A stretch of 64,000 bases of DNA. It comes from UBA2882 sp045542735. GTDB taxonomy: Bacteria; Bacillota; Clostridia; Lachnospirales; Lachnospiraceae. The position numbers were made by a program, and so were the translations under genes. Location of the stretch: positions 1 to 64,000 of the forward strand of contig JAZQLQ010000022.1 in assembly GCA_045542735.1 (NCBI GenBank), read 5' to 3'. Shown one piece after another: positions 7,991 to 15,769 of this stretch. Below the pieces are notes generated by a model. It saw only the letters and a program-made list of their open reading frames with translations, was not told where the DNA came from and did not search any database. How positions within the stretch are numbered: position 1 is the first letter of the stretch; each line of letters begins with the position of its first letter.

Positions 7991-8494
7991 ATGGCATTAT
8001 TAGAAAAATGGCGTGATCAGGCATATGATGAAAGCGCAAATAAAGGTGATTTACAGAGATTTTGGGCTGACTACTTCAAAAAAGAGCAGGCAATTTATAA
8101 AGAGTTATTGGCAGATCCTGATACAGAAGTAAAAGGAACTGTAAAAGAGTTAGCAGATAAATATGGCATCACTGTTATGGAGATGACAGGATTCCTTGAT
8201 GGTATCAACGATTCCTTAGTAGAAGCAAATCCTATCGAAGAGATGGAAGAGGATACTGTTGTCAGCTTAAAGTTTGACAAAGAGCTTCTTTACAAAAACA
8301 TGGTAGCCGCTGAGGCAGAATGGCTCTATGGCTTGGAAGAGTGGAAGAAAATCTTTGATGAAGACAAATTACAGGAGCTTTACAAAGAGCAGAAGAGATC
8401 CACAACAGTTGTAAACGAAGCTAAGATTTACCCCAATGATCCCTGTCCTTGCGGCAGCGGTAAAAAGTACAAAAAGTGCTGTGGAAAAGGTAAA
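7991..8494 (+). CDS. SEC-C motif protein
   Basis: The 167-residue soluble protein ends in PNDPCPCGSGKKYKKCCGK, a complete SEC-C zinc motif like the one at the SecA C-terminus, which binds zinc and ribosome or SecB-like partners. The remaining 140 residues are acidic and helical (ALLEKWRDQAYDES..., LQRFWADYFKKEQAIYKELL) and resemble an uncharacterised Lachnospiraceae family of SEC-C proteins. The start is the ATG eight bases behind AAAGGAG (7976-7982). An upstream in-frame start at 7940 falls on the predicted transcription start and is rejected. The TAA stop occupies 8495-8497. Confidence 0.88.
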
Positions 8495-8521
8495 TAAATC
8501 GGATTCAGAATCGGACGAACA

Positions 8522-8566
8522 GTAAAGACAGACCGTTGTAGAGGTTTTCTGCAACGGTCTTTACTA
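8522..8566 (+). terminator. Hairpin after the SEC-C gene
   Basis: GACCGTTG (8531-8538) pairs with CAACGGTC (8552-8559), and the stem can extend with AGTAAAG/CTTTACT. There is no long U-run, so termination may be incomplete. The next gene starts 15 bp later. Confidence 0.55.
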
Positions 8567-8580
8567 TTAGGTGACAAATC

Positions 8581-9054
8581 ATGGAAAAAGACAGAGTAGA
8601 AGAAGCTGTAAAACTTTTTGCGAGTGGCTATAATTGTTGTCAGGCAGTCTTTGCGGCCTATGCAGATATATATGGTATGGACCAAGAAACGGCATTGAAA
8701 CTGGCATCGCCCATGGGAGCCGGTATGGGTAGAATGCGTGAGGTGTGTGGAACGGTCTCTGCCATGGCTATGCTCTCTGGGTTAGCGGATGGTAACGCAG
8801 ATGCCGCGGATGAAGCTAAAAAGACGGAAGTCTATCAGCGGGTCCGTGACATGAGCGATGAGTTTGCGGCTCAAAACGGCAGTATTATATGTCGTGAACT
8901 TTTGGGAATTCTTGGAAGAGAAAAAAGTGCAGCGCCCAGCGCGCGCACCGAAGAGTATTATGCAGTCAGACCTTGCGTGAAGTTTGTACGCCATGCGGCT
9001 GAGATTGTAGAGAAGACCTTGGTTGAGAAAACGGATTTGCAAAAGAATGATTGA
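8581..9054 (+). CDS. C_GCAxxG_C_C family (putative redox) protein
   Basis: This 157-residue protein shows the cysteine-rich signature of the C_GCAxxG_C_C family: GYNCCQAVFAAYAD (16-29), MGAGMGRMREVCGTVSAMA (45-63), a cysteine in IICRELLG and a final one in VRPCVKFVRHAAEI. Family members are found in anaerobes, often fused or next to redox enzymes, and are thought to bind a metal or redox cofactor; no reaction is established. AGGTGA (8570-8575) precedes the ATG. The T-box promoter follows immediately. Confidence 0.88.
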   Translation: MEKDRVEEAVKLFASGYNCCQAVFAAYADIYGMDQETALKLASPMGAGMGRMREVCGTVSAMAMLSGLADGNADAADEAKKTEVYQRVRDMSDEFAAQNGSIICRELLGILGREKSAAPSARTEEYYAVRPCVKFVRHAAEIVEKTLVEKTDLQKND

Positions 9055-9091
9055 GAAAGAAAAATGAAAAGGTTAATTTTCAAAAAAGGGC

Positions 9092-9120
9092 TTTACAAGC
9101 AATTTGTTTTTGCATAAAAT
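9092..9120 (+). promoter_or_regulatory. Promoter of the thrS T-box transcript
   Basis: TTTACA (9092-9097) and TAAAAT (9115-9120) are separated by 17 bp, placing the RNA start near 9127, just before Stem I of the T-box leader. Confidence 0.65.
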
Positions 9121-9126
9121 GAATAC

Positions 9127-9392
9127 GTTAAGAGTTTTAATATTGAGTTTAACACGTTGATGAGACGAGTACGATGTGAAATGTAGCAGAGAGAAGCGCC
9201 TGAGTGCTGGAAGCGCTTTTGCAGGAAACATCCGAAAACTACCTCTGAGTGGCCCTAATCCGGTCCGGTGATTCCGTTACCATCAAATGAGTGGTCTTAT
9301 AAGTCGTCTATGGCGCAAAGGCAAGCAGGGTGGAACCGCGTTATTTACGTCCCTTACATTGCGATGCAGTGTGAGGGACTTTTTATTTTAAC
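9127..9392 (+). ncRNA. T-box leader, threonine-specific
   Basis: The leader contains the conserved T-box core AGGGTGGAACCGCG (9327-9340), whose TGGA bulge would pair with the CCA end of uncharged tRNA. Stem I begins around GATGAGACGAGTACGATGTG near 9160. Its specifier side reads GAAA-ACT-ACCTCTGAGT, giving the codon ACT for threonine at 9238-9240. This agrees with thrS downstream. Uncharged tRNA-Thr should favour the antiterminator and switch on the small membrane protein gene and thrS. Confidence 0.92.
9349..9385 (+). terminator. T-box regulated terminator
   Basis: GTCCCTTACATTGC (9349-9362) pairs with GCAGTGTGAGGGAC (9366-9379) around a GAT loop, then TTTTT. This is the terminator competing with the T-box antiterminator. 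Confidence 0.9.
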
Positions 9393-9411
9393 AAAACAGG
9401 AGGTTAAAACT

Positions 9412-9636
9412 ATGAAAGAAAAATGGGATGAATTGGAAGCATTATTAACTGAGGATACCGAAGTCACCGCAAGAGAATTCGGTTTAATCGTAGCAGTAGC
9501 ATTTTTGCTTGGCTTAGTATTGGGTATGATTTTCTCCCCCAAGAAACGTGTCACCATCGCCAGCAATAATGGTAGTAACAACATTGGTACCTGTGATGAT
9601 GATTGGGACGAAGAATGGGAAGAATGTGAAGAGTAG
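9412..9636 (+). CDS. Small single-pass membrane protein under T-box control
   Basis: The 74-residue product begins MKEKWDELEALLTEDTEV, has one hydrophobic segment (about GLIVAVAFLLGLVLGMIF), a short basic stretch (SPKKR) and a strongly acidic tail (CDDDWDEEWEECEE). The start follows AGGAGGT (9398-9404) by seven bases; a longer frame to 9268 would run through the T-box and is rejected. It lies between the T-box terminator and thrS, so it should be induced by threonine starvation together with thrS. No function is recognised; a link to ThrRS is inference from position only. Confidence 0.75.
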   Translation: MKEKWDELEALLTEDTEVTAREFGLIVAVAFLLGLVLGMIFSPKKRVTIASNNGSNNIGTCDDDWDEEWEECEE

Positions 9637-9690
9637 AAAGATGCGACGATAATGTAGTCAGCAATCAAATAACAGAAAGGTAGTACAGAA

Positions 9691-11658
9691 ATGAAAATTA
9701 CATTAAAAGACGGAAGTTGTAAAGAATATGGACAGGCGATGAGTGTCTATGATATTGCACTGGACATTAGCGAAGGCTTGGCAAGAGCGGCTTGTGCCGG
9801 AGAAATTGACGGCGAGGTTGTGGATTTAAGAACAGTGGTAGATAAAGATTGCCAGTTAAGTATTTTGACAGGCAATGATGCAGAGGGACTCCGTACCATG
9901 CGTCATACATGCTCCCACGTATTGGCGGAAGCTGTAAAGAGAGTGTTCCCTGATGCTAAGTTAGCAATCGGTCCTTCCATTGATGAAGGTTTCTACTATG
10001 ATTTTGAGCATGCACCTTTTACCAGAGAGGACTTGGACAGTCTGGAAAAAGAGATGAAAAAAATCATCAAAGAAGGCAATAAACTGGAGCGCTTCACACT
10101 TCCCAGAGAAGAAGCAATTAAATTGATGGAAGAGAAGGGTGAGCCTTATAAAGTAGAGTTGATTCAGGATCTTCCCGAAGACAGTGAGATTTCTTTCTAT
10201 GATCAGGGTGGTTTTGTTGATCTTTGTGCAGGTCCTCATTTGATGAGAACAAAGGGAATCAAGGCGTTCAAGCTGATTTCTTCTTCTATGGCATATTGGA
10301 GAGGTGATTCCAACAAAGCACAGCTTCAGCGTATCTATGGTACAGCCTTTAACAATAAAGAAGATTTGGCTGCTTACTTAGAGTATTTGGAAGATATCAA
10401 AAAACGTGATCATAACAAGCTTGGCCGTGAGATGGAATTGTTTGCCACAGTTGATGTTATCGGGCAGGGACTTCCACTTCTTTTACCGAAGGGAACCAAG
10501 ATGATCATGAAGATGCAACGTTGGATTGAGGATTTGGAAGATAGAGAATGGGGCTATGTCCGTACCAAGACACCTTTGATGGCAAAGAGTGACCTTTACA
10601 AGATATCCGGTCATTGGGATCATTATCAGGATGGTATGTTTGTTTTGGGTGATGAAGAGACAGATAAAGAGGTATTTGCCCTTCGTCCAATGACATGTCC
10701 TTTCCAATATTATTGCTACAAAAACAGCCAGCACTCTTATAGAGATCTTCCCATTCGTTATGGTGAGACTTCTACCTTGTTTAGAAATGAAGATTCCGGT
10801 GAAATGCATGGATTGACACGTGTACGTCAGTTTACCATTTCTGAGGGTCACTTGGTAATCCGTCCGGACCAGGCAGAAGAAGAATTGCAGAATTGTCTGA
10901 ACCTGGCAAACTATGTATTAAAAACATTAGGATTGCAGGAAGAGGTGACATATCGTCTTTCCAAATGGGATCCGAATAACAAAGAGAAATATTTGGGTGA
11001 TGAGGCATATTGGGAGAAAACACAGGATGCCCTTCGTAAAATTTTACAGCAGGATAATCTGCCTTTTACAGAAGCTGATGGTGAAGCTGCATTCTACGGA
11101 CCTAAGATTGATATTCAGGCAAAGAATGTATACGGTAAAGAAGATACCATGATTACCATTCAGTTGGACTGTGCAATTGCAGAGAAATTCGATATGTACT
11201 ACATCGATCAGAATGGTGATAAAAAACGTCCGTACATCATCCACAGAACATCTTTGGGATGTTATGAGAGAACTTTGGCTTGGTTGATTGAAAAATATGC
11301 AGGCAAATTCCCTACATGGCTTTGCCCTGAGCAGGTTCGCGTACTTCCGATTTCTGAGAAATATATTGATTATGCAGAAAAAGTACGTAAAGAACTGGCT
11401 GCTAACGGCGTGGATGTAACTGTTGATAACAGAAGTGAAAAGATTGGTTATAAGATTCGTGATGCACGTATGAACAAGCTTCCTTATATGCTTGTTGTAG
11501 GTGCCAACGAGGAAGAAGCCGGTCTGGTATCTGTCAGAAGCCGTTTTGCCGGTGATGAAGGTCAGAAAGCTCTTGCAGAGTTTGTTGATCAGATTTGCAA
11601 AGAAATCCGTACCAAGGAAATCCGCGTAGAACTTCCTGAGGAAGAGAAAAATAAATAA
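9691..11658 (+). CDS. thrS: Threonyl-tRNA synthetase
   Basis: This 655-residue class II synthetase charges tRNA-Thr in the cytoplasm. Domains in order: TGS (1-60), second additional editing domain with HTCSHVLAEAVKRVFPDA (about 71-88, HxxxH) and a later DLCAGPHL, catalytic core with RPMTCPFQYYCYKNSQHSY (Cys and His zinc ligands) and FTISEGHLVIRPDQ, and the C-terminal anticodon domain from about 545 (WLCPEQVRVLPISEKY). Length matches bacterial ThrRS. AGAAAGG precedes the ATG. Expression is controlled by the T-box leader at 9127. Confidence 0.97.
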   Translation: MKITLKDGSCKEYGQAMSVYDIALDISEGLARAACAGEIDGEVVDLRTVVDKDCQLSILTGNDAEGLRTMRHTCSHVLAEAVKRVFPDAKLAIGPSIDEGFYYDFEHAPFTREDLDSLEKEMKKIIKEGNKLERFTLPREEAIKLMEEKGEPYKVELIQDLPEDSEISFYDQGGFVDLCAGPHLMRTKGIKAFKLISSSMAYWRGDSNKAQLQRIYGTAFNNKEDLAAYLEYLEDIKKRDHNKLGREMELFATVDVIGQGLPLLLPKGTKMIMKMQRWIEDLEDREWGYVRTKTPLMAKSDLYKISGHWDHYQDGMFVLGDEETDKEVFALRPMTCPFQYYCYKNSQHSYRDLPIRYGETSTLFRNEDSGEMHGLTRVRQFTISEGHLVIRPDQAEEELQNCLNLANYVLKTLGLQEEVTYRLSKWDPNNKEKYLGDEAYWEKTQDALRKILQQDNLPFTEADGEAAFYGPKIDIQAKNVYGKEDTMITIQLDCAIAEKFDMYYIDQNGDKKRPYIIHRTSLGCYERTLAWLIEKYAGKFPTWLCPEQVRVLPISEKYIDYAEKVRKELAANGVDVTVDNRSEKIGYKIRDARMNKLPYMLVVGANEEEAGLVSVRSRFAGDEGQKALAEFVDQICKEIRTKEIRVELPEEEKNK

Positions 11659-11754
11659 AATTCATTTTGTAAATGAAGAATAATTCTGTACACTGCAGAC
11701 CATACTATAGATGTAACTGTTCATTTTTATTAAACATCTATAAGGAGGCTTCTT

Positions 11755-12072
11755 ATGGCAGAATTAGTCTGTGGTGTCATTACCTGTGGTTATAACAAAG
11801 AGAAGAGATGCTGCAAAGGTGATATTATGGTAGGAGGAACACATGCAGAGCACGATAAAGATACCTGTTGTGAATCTTTCCGCCAGGAGGGATGCGATTG
11901 CTACACCAGTGCATTGGATCATCCCTGTCAGACCATCAGCATTGATTGTGAAGCAACACATTGTAAATACAATTCCAATTACAAATGTTATGCAGAAAGT
12001 GTAACCATCGACGGTAGTCGTGCGAAAGAAAGCAAAGAAACTCTTTGCCGCACTTTTGAATGTAAAAAATAA
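11755..12072 (+). CDS. DUF1540 protein with two cysteine repeats
   Basis: The 105-residue protein contains two copies of the DUF1540 pattern: a first from CGVITCGYNKEKRCCKGDIM and a second from DCEATHCKYNSNYKCYAESV, each followed by an I/V-x-G-x-x-A-x6-C strand. With 16 cysteines it is very likely a metal-binding protein. DUF1540 proteins are common in clostridia and spore-formers, without an established role. AAGGAGG lies about nine bases before the ATG. It stands alone, ahead of the infC promoter. Confidence 0.88.
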   Translation: MAELVCGVITCGYNKEKRCCKGDIMVGGTHAEHDKDTCCESFRQEGCDCYTSALDHPCQTISIDCEATHCKYNSNYKCYAESVTIDGSRAKESKETLCRTFECKK

Positions 12073-12096
12073 ATAGTAAAAAGTGTAAATACCCCG

Positions 12097-12125
12097 TTGA
12101 CAAGGGTGAAGTGGTATGCTATTAT
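12097..12125 (+). promoter_or_regulatory. Promoter of the infC-rpmI-rplT operon
   Basis: A perfect TTGACA (12097-12102) and TATTAT (12120-12125) are 17 bp apart. Transcription from here would begin near 12132 and give a leader of about 160 bases before infC. Confidence 0.7.
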
Positions 12126-12131
12126 TACCAA

Positions 12132-12292
12132 GTGTGTAAAACACATTCAAGCAGAGTATCCACTCTCACCCTGTGGCAATCGGGCTTACAGGCGTCAAAC
12201 ATTTTTCTTAATACGAGAGATTTGTGTGCAAACTAGGTGGATATCTGTGTATCCGCTTATTTTTTTTGAATTCTTTTTGGAGGTGCACGACT
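12132..12292 (+). ncRNA. infC leader with attenuator (L20-type autoregulation)
   Basis: The leader ends in an intrinsic terminator 25 bases ahead of the infC start. TATCCAC (12157-12163) is perfectly complementary to GTGGATA (12237-12243), the 5' arm of that terminator, so an antiterminator and the terminator are mutually exclusive. In Bacillus subtilis the same operon is known to be attenuated when free ribosomal protein L20 binds the leader; that the same happens here is inferred from the shared architecture. Confidence 0.75.
12237..12268 (+). terminator. Leader terminator upstream of infC
   Basis: GTGGATA (12237-12243) pairs with TATCCGC (12250-12256), including one T-G pair, around a six-base loop, followed by TTATTTTTTTT. 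It precedes the infC ribosome site GGAGGTG (12279-12285). Confidence 0.88.
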
Positions 12293-12799
12293 ATTAGCGA
12301 TTTAATGATTAACGAACAGATTAGAGACAAAGAAGTACGTCTGGTTGGAGAAGATGGAGAGCAGTTAGGAATTATGTCTTCCAAGGAAGCCCAGAAGTTG
12401 GCTGATGAAGCAGGGCTTGATTTGGTAAAGATTGCTCCGACAGCAAAGCCTCCGGTTTGCAAGATTGTAGATTATGGTAAATACAAATATGAGCAGACCA
12501 GAAGAGAAAAAGAAGCAAAGAAAAAACAGAAGACAATCGAGATTAAAGAGATTCGTTTATCTCCCAATATCGATACCAACGACTTAAACACAAAAATGAA
12601 TGCTGCCAAGAAATTTATCTCCAAAGGAGATAAGGTAAAGGTAACACTTCGTTTCCGTGGTCGTGAGATGGCACATATGGCCAACAGCAAACATATTTTG
12701 GATGATTTCGCAGAGAGTCTTGCAGAGATCGCAGTCATTGAGAAAGCACCCAAAGTAGAAGGCAGAAGCATGACAATGGTGCTTGCTGAAAAACGTTAA
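12293..12799 (+). CDS. infC: Translation initiation factor IF-3 (AUU start)
   Basis: This 168-residue protein binds the 30S subunit and checks the initiator tRNA and start codon. It has the N-domain (ISDLMINEQIRDKEVRLVGE) and the C-domain (IEIKEIRLSPNIDTNDLNTK, VTLRFRGREMAH). The best start is ATT at 12293-12295, nine bases after GGAGG (12279-12283): it gives the usual IF-3 length, whereas the nearest ATG (12305) would delete four conserved residues. AUU starts are known for infC and let IF-3 repress its own translation. The ATG at 12224 lies in the leader before the terminator and is rejected. Confidence 0.95.
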   Translation: MSDLMINEQIRDKEVRLVGEDGEQLGIMSSKEAQKLADEAGLDLVKIAPTAKPPVCKIVDYGKYKYEQTRREKEAKKKQKTIEIKEIRLSPNIDTNDLNTKMNAAKKFISKGDKVKVTLRFRGREMAHMANSKHILDDFAESLAEIAVIEKAPKVEGRSMTMVLAEKR

Positions 12800-12864
12800 C
12801 ATAGTTTTTAACTGAGCATAACACAGTTAAAATAGATAAGTACATCAATAGGAGGGAATTTAAG

Positions 12865-13062
12865 ATGCCAAAAATGAAAACAAACAGATCCGCAGCAAAA
12901 CGTTTCAAAGTTACAGGAACAGGAAAGTTAAAGAGAAATAAAGCTTATAAACGTCATATCTTAACCAAGAAATCTGCAAAAACTAAGAGAAATCTTAGAA
13001 AACCTGCAATGACAGATGCAACAAACGAGAAGAACATGAAGAAAATTTTACCTTATTTATAA
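12865..13062 (+). CDS. rpmI: 50S ribosomal protein L35
   Basis: The 65-residue basic protein begins MPKMKTNRSAAKRFKVTGTG and contains KRNKAYKRHILTKKSAKTKR, the L35 signature. It lies between infC and rplT as usual, with AGGAGGG before the ATG. It is part of the large subunit and is co-regulated with L20. Confidence 0.97.
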   Translation: MPKMKTNRSAAKRFKVTGTGKLKRNKAYKRHILTKKSAKTKRNLRKPAMTDATNEKNMKKILPYL

Positions 13063-13084
13063 GATTGGTTAGGAGGAAAGAAAA

Positions 13085-13441
13085 ATGGCAAGAATTAAAG
13101 GCGGAATGAACGCAAAGAAAAAACATAATAGAGTATTGAAACTTGCAAAAGGTTACAGAGGCGCAAGATCCAATCAGTACAGAGTAGCAAAACAGTCTGT
13201 TATGAGAGCATTAACATCTGCTTATGCTGGTCGTAAACAGAGAAAACGTCAGATGAGACAGTTATGGATTGCTCGTATCAATGCAGCAGCTAGATTAAAT
13301 GGCTTAAGCTACAGCAAATTCATGTATGGATTAAAATTAGCAGAAGTTGAAATCAACAGAAAAATGCTTGCAGAGATGGCAGTAAATGACGCAGAAGGTT
13401 TTGCAACATTAGCAGAACTTGCAAAAAGCAAACTTGCTTAA
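13085..13441 (+). CDS. rplT: 50S ribosomal protein L20
   Basis: The 118-residue protein begins MARIKGGMNAKKKHNRVLKL and contains KGYRGARSNQYRVAKQSVMR and RQLWIARINAAAR, diagnostic of L20. It binds 23S rRNA early in assembly and is the known autoregulator of this operon in Bacillus, acting through the infC leader. It is 22 bp after rpmI and is followed by a strong terminator. Confidence 0.97.
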   Translation: MARIKGGMNAKKKHNRVLKLAKGYRGARSNQYRVAKQSVMRALTSAYAGRKQRKRQMRQLWIARINAAARLNGLSYSKFMYGLKLAEVEINRKMLAEMAVNDAEGFATLAELAKSKLA

Positions 13442-13459
13442 TCGGATTTGAAATGTAGA

Positions 13460-13491
13460 GAGCTTCGTTCGTAGGAACGGAGCTCTTTTTT
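13460..13491 (+). terminator. Terminator of the infC-rpmI-rplT operon
   Basis: GAGCTTCGTTC (13460-13470) pairs with GAACGGAGCTC (13475-13485) around GTAG, with one G-T pair, followed by six T. Confidence 0.93.
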
Positions 13492-13563
13492 GGTATAATA
13501 CTTTCCTAAAATGGATAAATGATATAAAATAGAAAAGGATTTATAAAGGAGAAGGAAATAATT

Positions 13564-15030
13564 ATGAACAATTTAAAACCCGAAAAAGTATTTCATTATT
13601 TTAAAGAGATTTGCCGGATTCCTCACGGCTCCGGTAATGTAGATGCCATTAGTGATTATCTGGTTGCATTTGCAAAGGAACATAATCTGTGGGTGGCACA
13701 GGATGAGGCAAAAAATGTCATTATGATAAAGGAAGCATCTGCGGGAAAAGAAGAAAGCCCGGCAATTATGATTCAGGGACATATGGATATGGTAGCGGTA
13801 AAAGAACCGGATGCTGCCATTGATATGGAGAAAGATCCGTTACAACTTGCAGTAGATGGAGATTATATTTATGCAAAAGATACCAGTCTTGGTGGTGATG
13901 ATGGAATTGCTATCGCTTATGGGCTGGCCTTGCTTTCAGATGAAAGTCTCGTGTTACCACGTATTGAGTTGGTGATAACCACTGATGAAGAGGTGGGTAT
14001 GGATGGAGCAGCAGTTATTGATTTGACACCTTGTAAGGCTATGATGATGCTCAATATTGACTCGGAAGAGGAAGGACAATTTGTGGCAGCCTGTGCCGGT
14101 GGTATCCGTGTAAATGGTAATCTGGCAGTAAAGAGAGAAGATGAAAGCGCAGATAGTAAGTATGTTGCAAAAAGAATTATGTTAACTGGATTCGCAGGCG
14201 GACATTCCGGTACAGAAATTGGAAAACACGGTGGTAATGCAAACAAAGTCATGGGATGGTTTTTATATGAATTGCGCAAGGCGGTTGACATAAAAATTTG
14301 TGCTTTGCAAGGTGGAGAAAAGGACAATGCTATTCCCATCGAGGCAGAGGCAGCCATCGGTGTTAAAGCAGAACAGATGGAGCAATTTGAATCAGTGTGC
14401 CAAAAACTGGAAGCAGAGATAAAAGAAACATATAAGGATACTGATCCTGATTGCAAAGTGATTGTATGTAAAGAAGCAACTTGCAAGGAAGGTACCAATG
14501 CAGAGTGTGCGTGGATTTCAGATGCCAATCTGGATGCTGTGCTGGCACTTTTAAATGAAGCGCCCAATGGCGTGCAGAAGATGAGTGAAGAGCTTCCGGG
14601 GCTGGTGCAGACTTCCTTAAATTTAGGTATTATGAAGCTGGATGAAACAGAGTTTCAGGTGGCTTTTTCCTTACGAAGCAGTGTAGCAGATGAAAAAAAA
14701 GAATTAATTGATAAAGTATGCGGAGTGATTGAAAAATATCAGGGGACAGTTTCCACCACAAGTGATTATCCGGCTTGGGAGTATAAGAAGGAATCTCCTT
14801 TGCGGGATCATATGGTTGCAGTATATGAAAAACAGTATGGGAAAAAGCCGGAGGTTCTTTCCTTGCATGCGGGCTTAGAATGCGGTGTTTTGGCAGACAA
14901 GAAGCCGGGACTTGATTGTGTATCCTTCGGACCGGATATCTTGGATATCCATACAACAAGAGAGCGTATGAGTATTTCTTCTGTACAGCGTACTTGGGAG
15001 TTCCTCTTGGAGGTTGTGCAGACATTATGA
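13564..15030 (+). CDS. pepD: Cytosol non-specific dipeptidase (aminoacyl-histidine dipeptidase, M20C)
   Basis: This 488-residue metallopeptidase splits dipeptides in the cytoplasm. The two-metal site of the M20 family is visible: QGHMDMVAV (His and Asp), LGGDDGIAIAYG (bridging Asp), TTDEEVGMDGA (general base Glu and metal Glu), NIDSEEEGQF (Asp) and LHAGLECG near the end. A lid/dimerisation domain is inserted at about 200-370. The length matches PepD. AAGGAGAAGG precedes the ATG. Its TGA overlaps the start of aroK (ATGA), so the two are translationally coupled. Confidence 0.95.
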   Translation: MNNLKPEKVFHYFKEICRIPHGSGNVDAISDYLVAFAKEHNLWVAQDEAKNVIMIKEASAGKEESPAIMIQGHMDMVAVKEPDAAIDMEKDPLQLAVDGDYIYAKDTSLGGDDGIAIAYGLALLSDESLVLPRIELVITTDEEVGMDGAAVIDLTPCKAMMMLNIDSEEEGQFVAACAGGIRVNGNLAVKREDESADSKYVAKRIMLTGFAGGHSGTEIGKHGGNANKVMGWFLYELRKAVDIKICALQGGEKDNAIPIEAEAAIGVKAEQMEQFESVCQKLEAEIKETYKDTDPDCKVIVCKEATCKEGTNAECAWISDANLDAVLALLNEAPNGVQKMSEELPGLVQTSLNLGIMKLDETEFQVAFSLRSSVADEKKELIDKVCGVIEKYQGTVSTTSDYPAWEYKKESPLRDHMVAVYEKQYGKKPEVLSLHAGLECGVLADKKPGLDCVSFGPDILDIHTTRERMSISSVQRTWEFLLEVVQTL

Positions 15031-15572
15031 GTAACAGAGGTTGTGGTGAGATAAAGAAAACAGGGCATAATGTCATCTTGATCGGGATGCCCGGTGTGGG
15101 CAAAAGTACTATTGGTGTTGTATTGGCCAAGAATATGGGCTATCGTTTTTTAGATTCTGATCTTGTGATTCAGGAACAAGAAGGTAAATTGTTGCATGAG
15201 ATTATTGAGGAAAACGGTACGGATGGTTTTCTGGCAATTGAGAATCGCATCAATGCTTCTATAGAGACAGATAAAGCAGTCATTGCTACAGGTGGTAGTG
15301 CGGTTTATGGCGAAAAAGCCATGAAACACTTCAAAGAGATTGGTATTGTGACATATCTGAAACTTCCCTATGAAGAATTAGTGGAACGATTGGGCGATTT
15401 GCATCAGCGTGGCGTGGCGCTAAAGGATGGACAGAGTTTGCAGGAACTGCTTGATGAGCGTACACCTCTTTATGAAAAGTATGCGGATGTGACCATTGAT
15501 TGCAATGGTAAACAGATTCGTGAGATTGTAGTAGAGATTGCAATGAAGATTACGGACAAGATAAATGAATAA
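15027..15572 (+). CDS. aroK: Shikimate kinase
   Basis: The 181-residue P-loop kinase phosphorylates shikimate in aromatic amino-acid synthesis. It shows Walker A GMPGVGKST (about 20-28), the shikimate-binding Asp in FLDSDLVIQ, a G-rich motif ATGGSAVY (GGS instead of the more common GGG) and a lid/adenine-binding region with DERTPLYEKYADVTID. The start is the ATG overlapping the pepD stop, with GGAGGT at 15009-15014; a longer in-frame extension to 14916 lies inside pepD and is not conserved. Confidence 0.92.
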   Translation: MSNRGCGEIKKTGHNVILIGMPGVGKSTIGVVLAKNMGYRFLDSDLVIQEQEGKLLHEIIEENGTDGFLAIENRINASIETDKAVIATGGSAVYGEKAMKHFKEIGIVTYLKLPYEELVERLGDLHQRGVALKDGQSLQELLDERTPLYEKYADVTIDCNGKQIREIVVEIAMKITDKINE

Positions 15573-15590
15573 TGAAAGGTTGGAATAAGG

Positions 15591-15764
15591 ATGAATGCAT
15601 TTGATTATGTAGTAGCAAGGATTGACGGTGATTATGCTTATTTGAAAAGAATTGATGAACCGTCCGATGAAGAAAAAATCGTAGCACGTGCATTGTTGCC
15701 TCAGGAGATTGCTGAGGGAACAAAGTTACATTACGAGTTTATGATGTATAGTATTGTGGAGTGA
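15591..15764 (+). CDS. Small protein, possibly DUF3006-like
   Basis: This 57-residue frame begins MNAFDYVVARIDGDYAYLKR and ends LHYEFMMYSIVE. It is preceded by AAAGG (15575-15579), lies 18 bp after aroK and has normal codon use. The pattern IDGDYAYL...ARALLPQEIAEGTKL resembles the small beta-barrel DUF3006-type proteins (RFEGDYAVLE...LLP...GD) of Firmicutes. The family match is suggestive only and the function unknown. Confidence 0.65.
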   Translation: MNAFDYVVARIDGDYAYLKRIDEPSDEEKIVARALLPQEIAEGTKLHYEFMMYSIVE

Positions 15765-15769
15765 TTTGA

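Noticed and set aside
9268..9411. Longer reading frame extending the small membrane protein upstream to 9268
   Set aside because: It runs through the T-box core and terminator; the ribosome site AGGAGGT at 9398 fixes the start at 9412.
12091..12185. Long-range pairing of CCCG...AAGGGTGA with TCACCCT...CGGG around the infC promoter
   Set aside because: The left arm overlaps the -35 element of the predicted promoter and would not be in the RNA started from it, so I do not count it as leader structure.
12224..12292. ATG at 12224 as the start of infC
   Set aside because: It lies ahead of the leader terminator and adds 23 non-IF-3 residues; the ATT at 12293 has the ribosome site and gives the right length.
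13917..14567. 216-codon minus-strand frame inside pepD
   Set aside because: It is a shadow of the pepD codon pattern, without ribosome site or promoter.
15027..15030. Long frame extending aroK upstream to 14916
   Set aside because: The added 37 residues lie within pepD and do not resemble a shikimate kinase; the overlap start ATGA with GGAGGT upstream is preferred.
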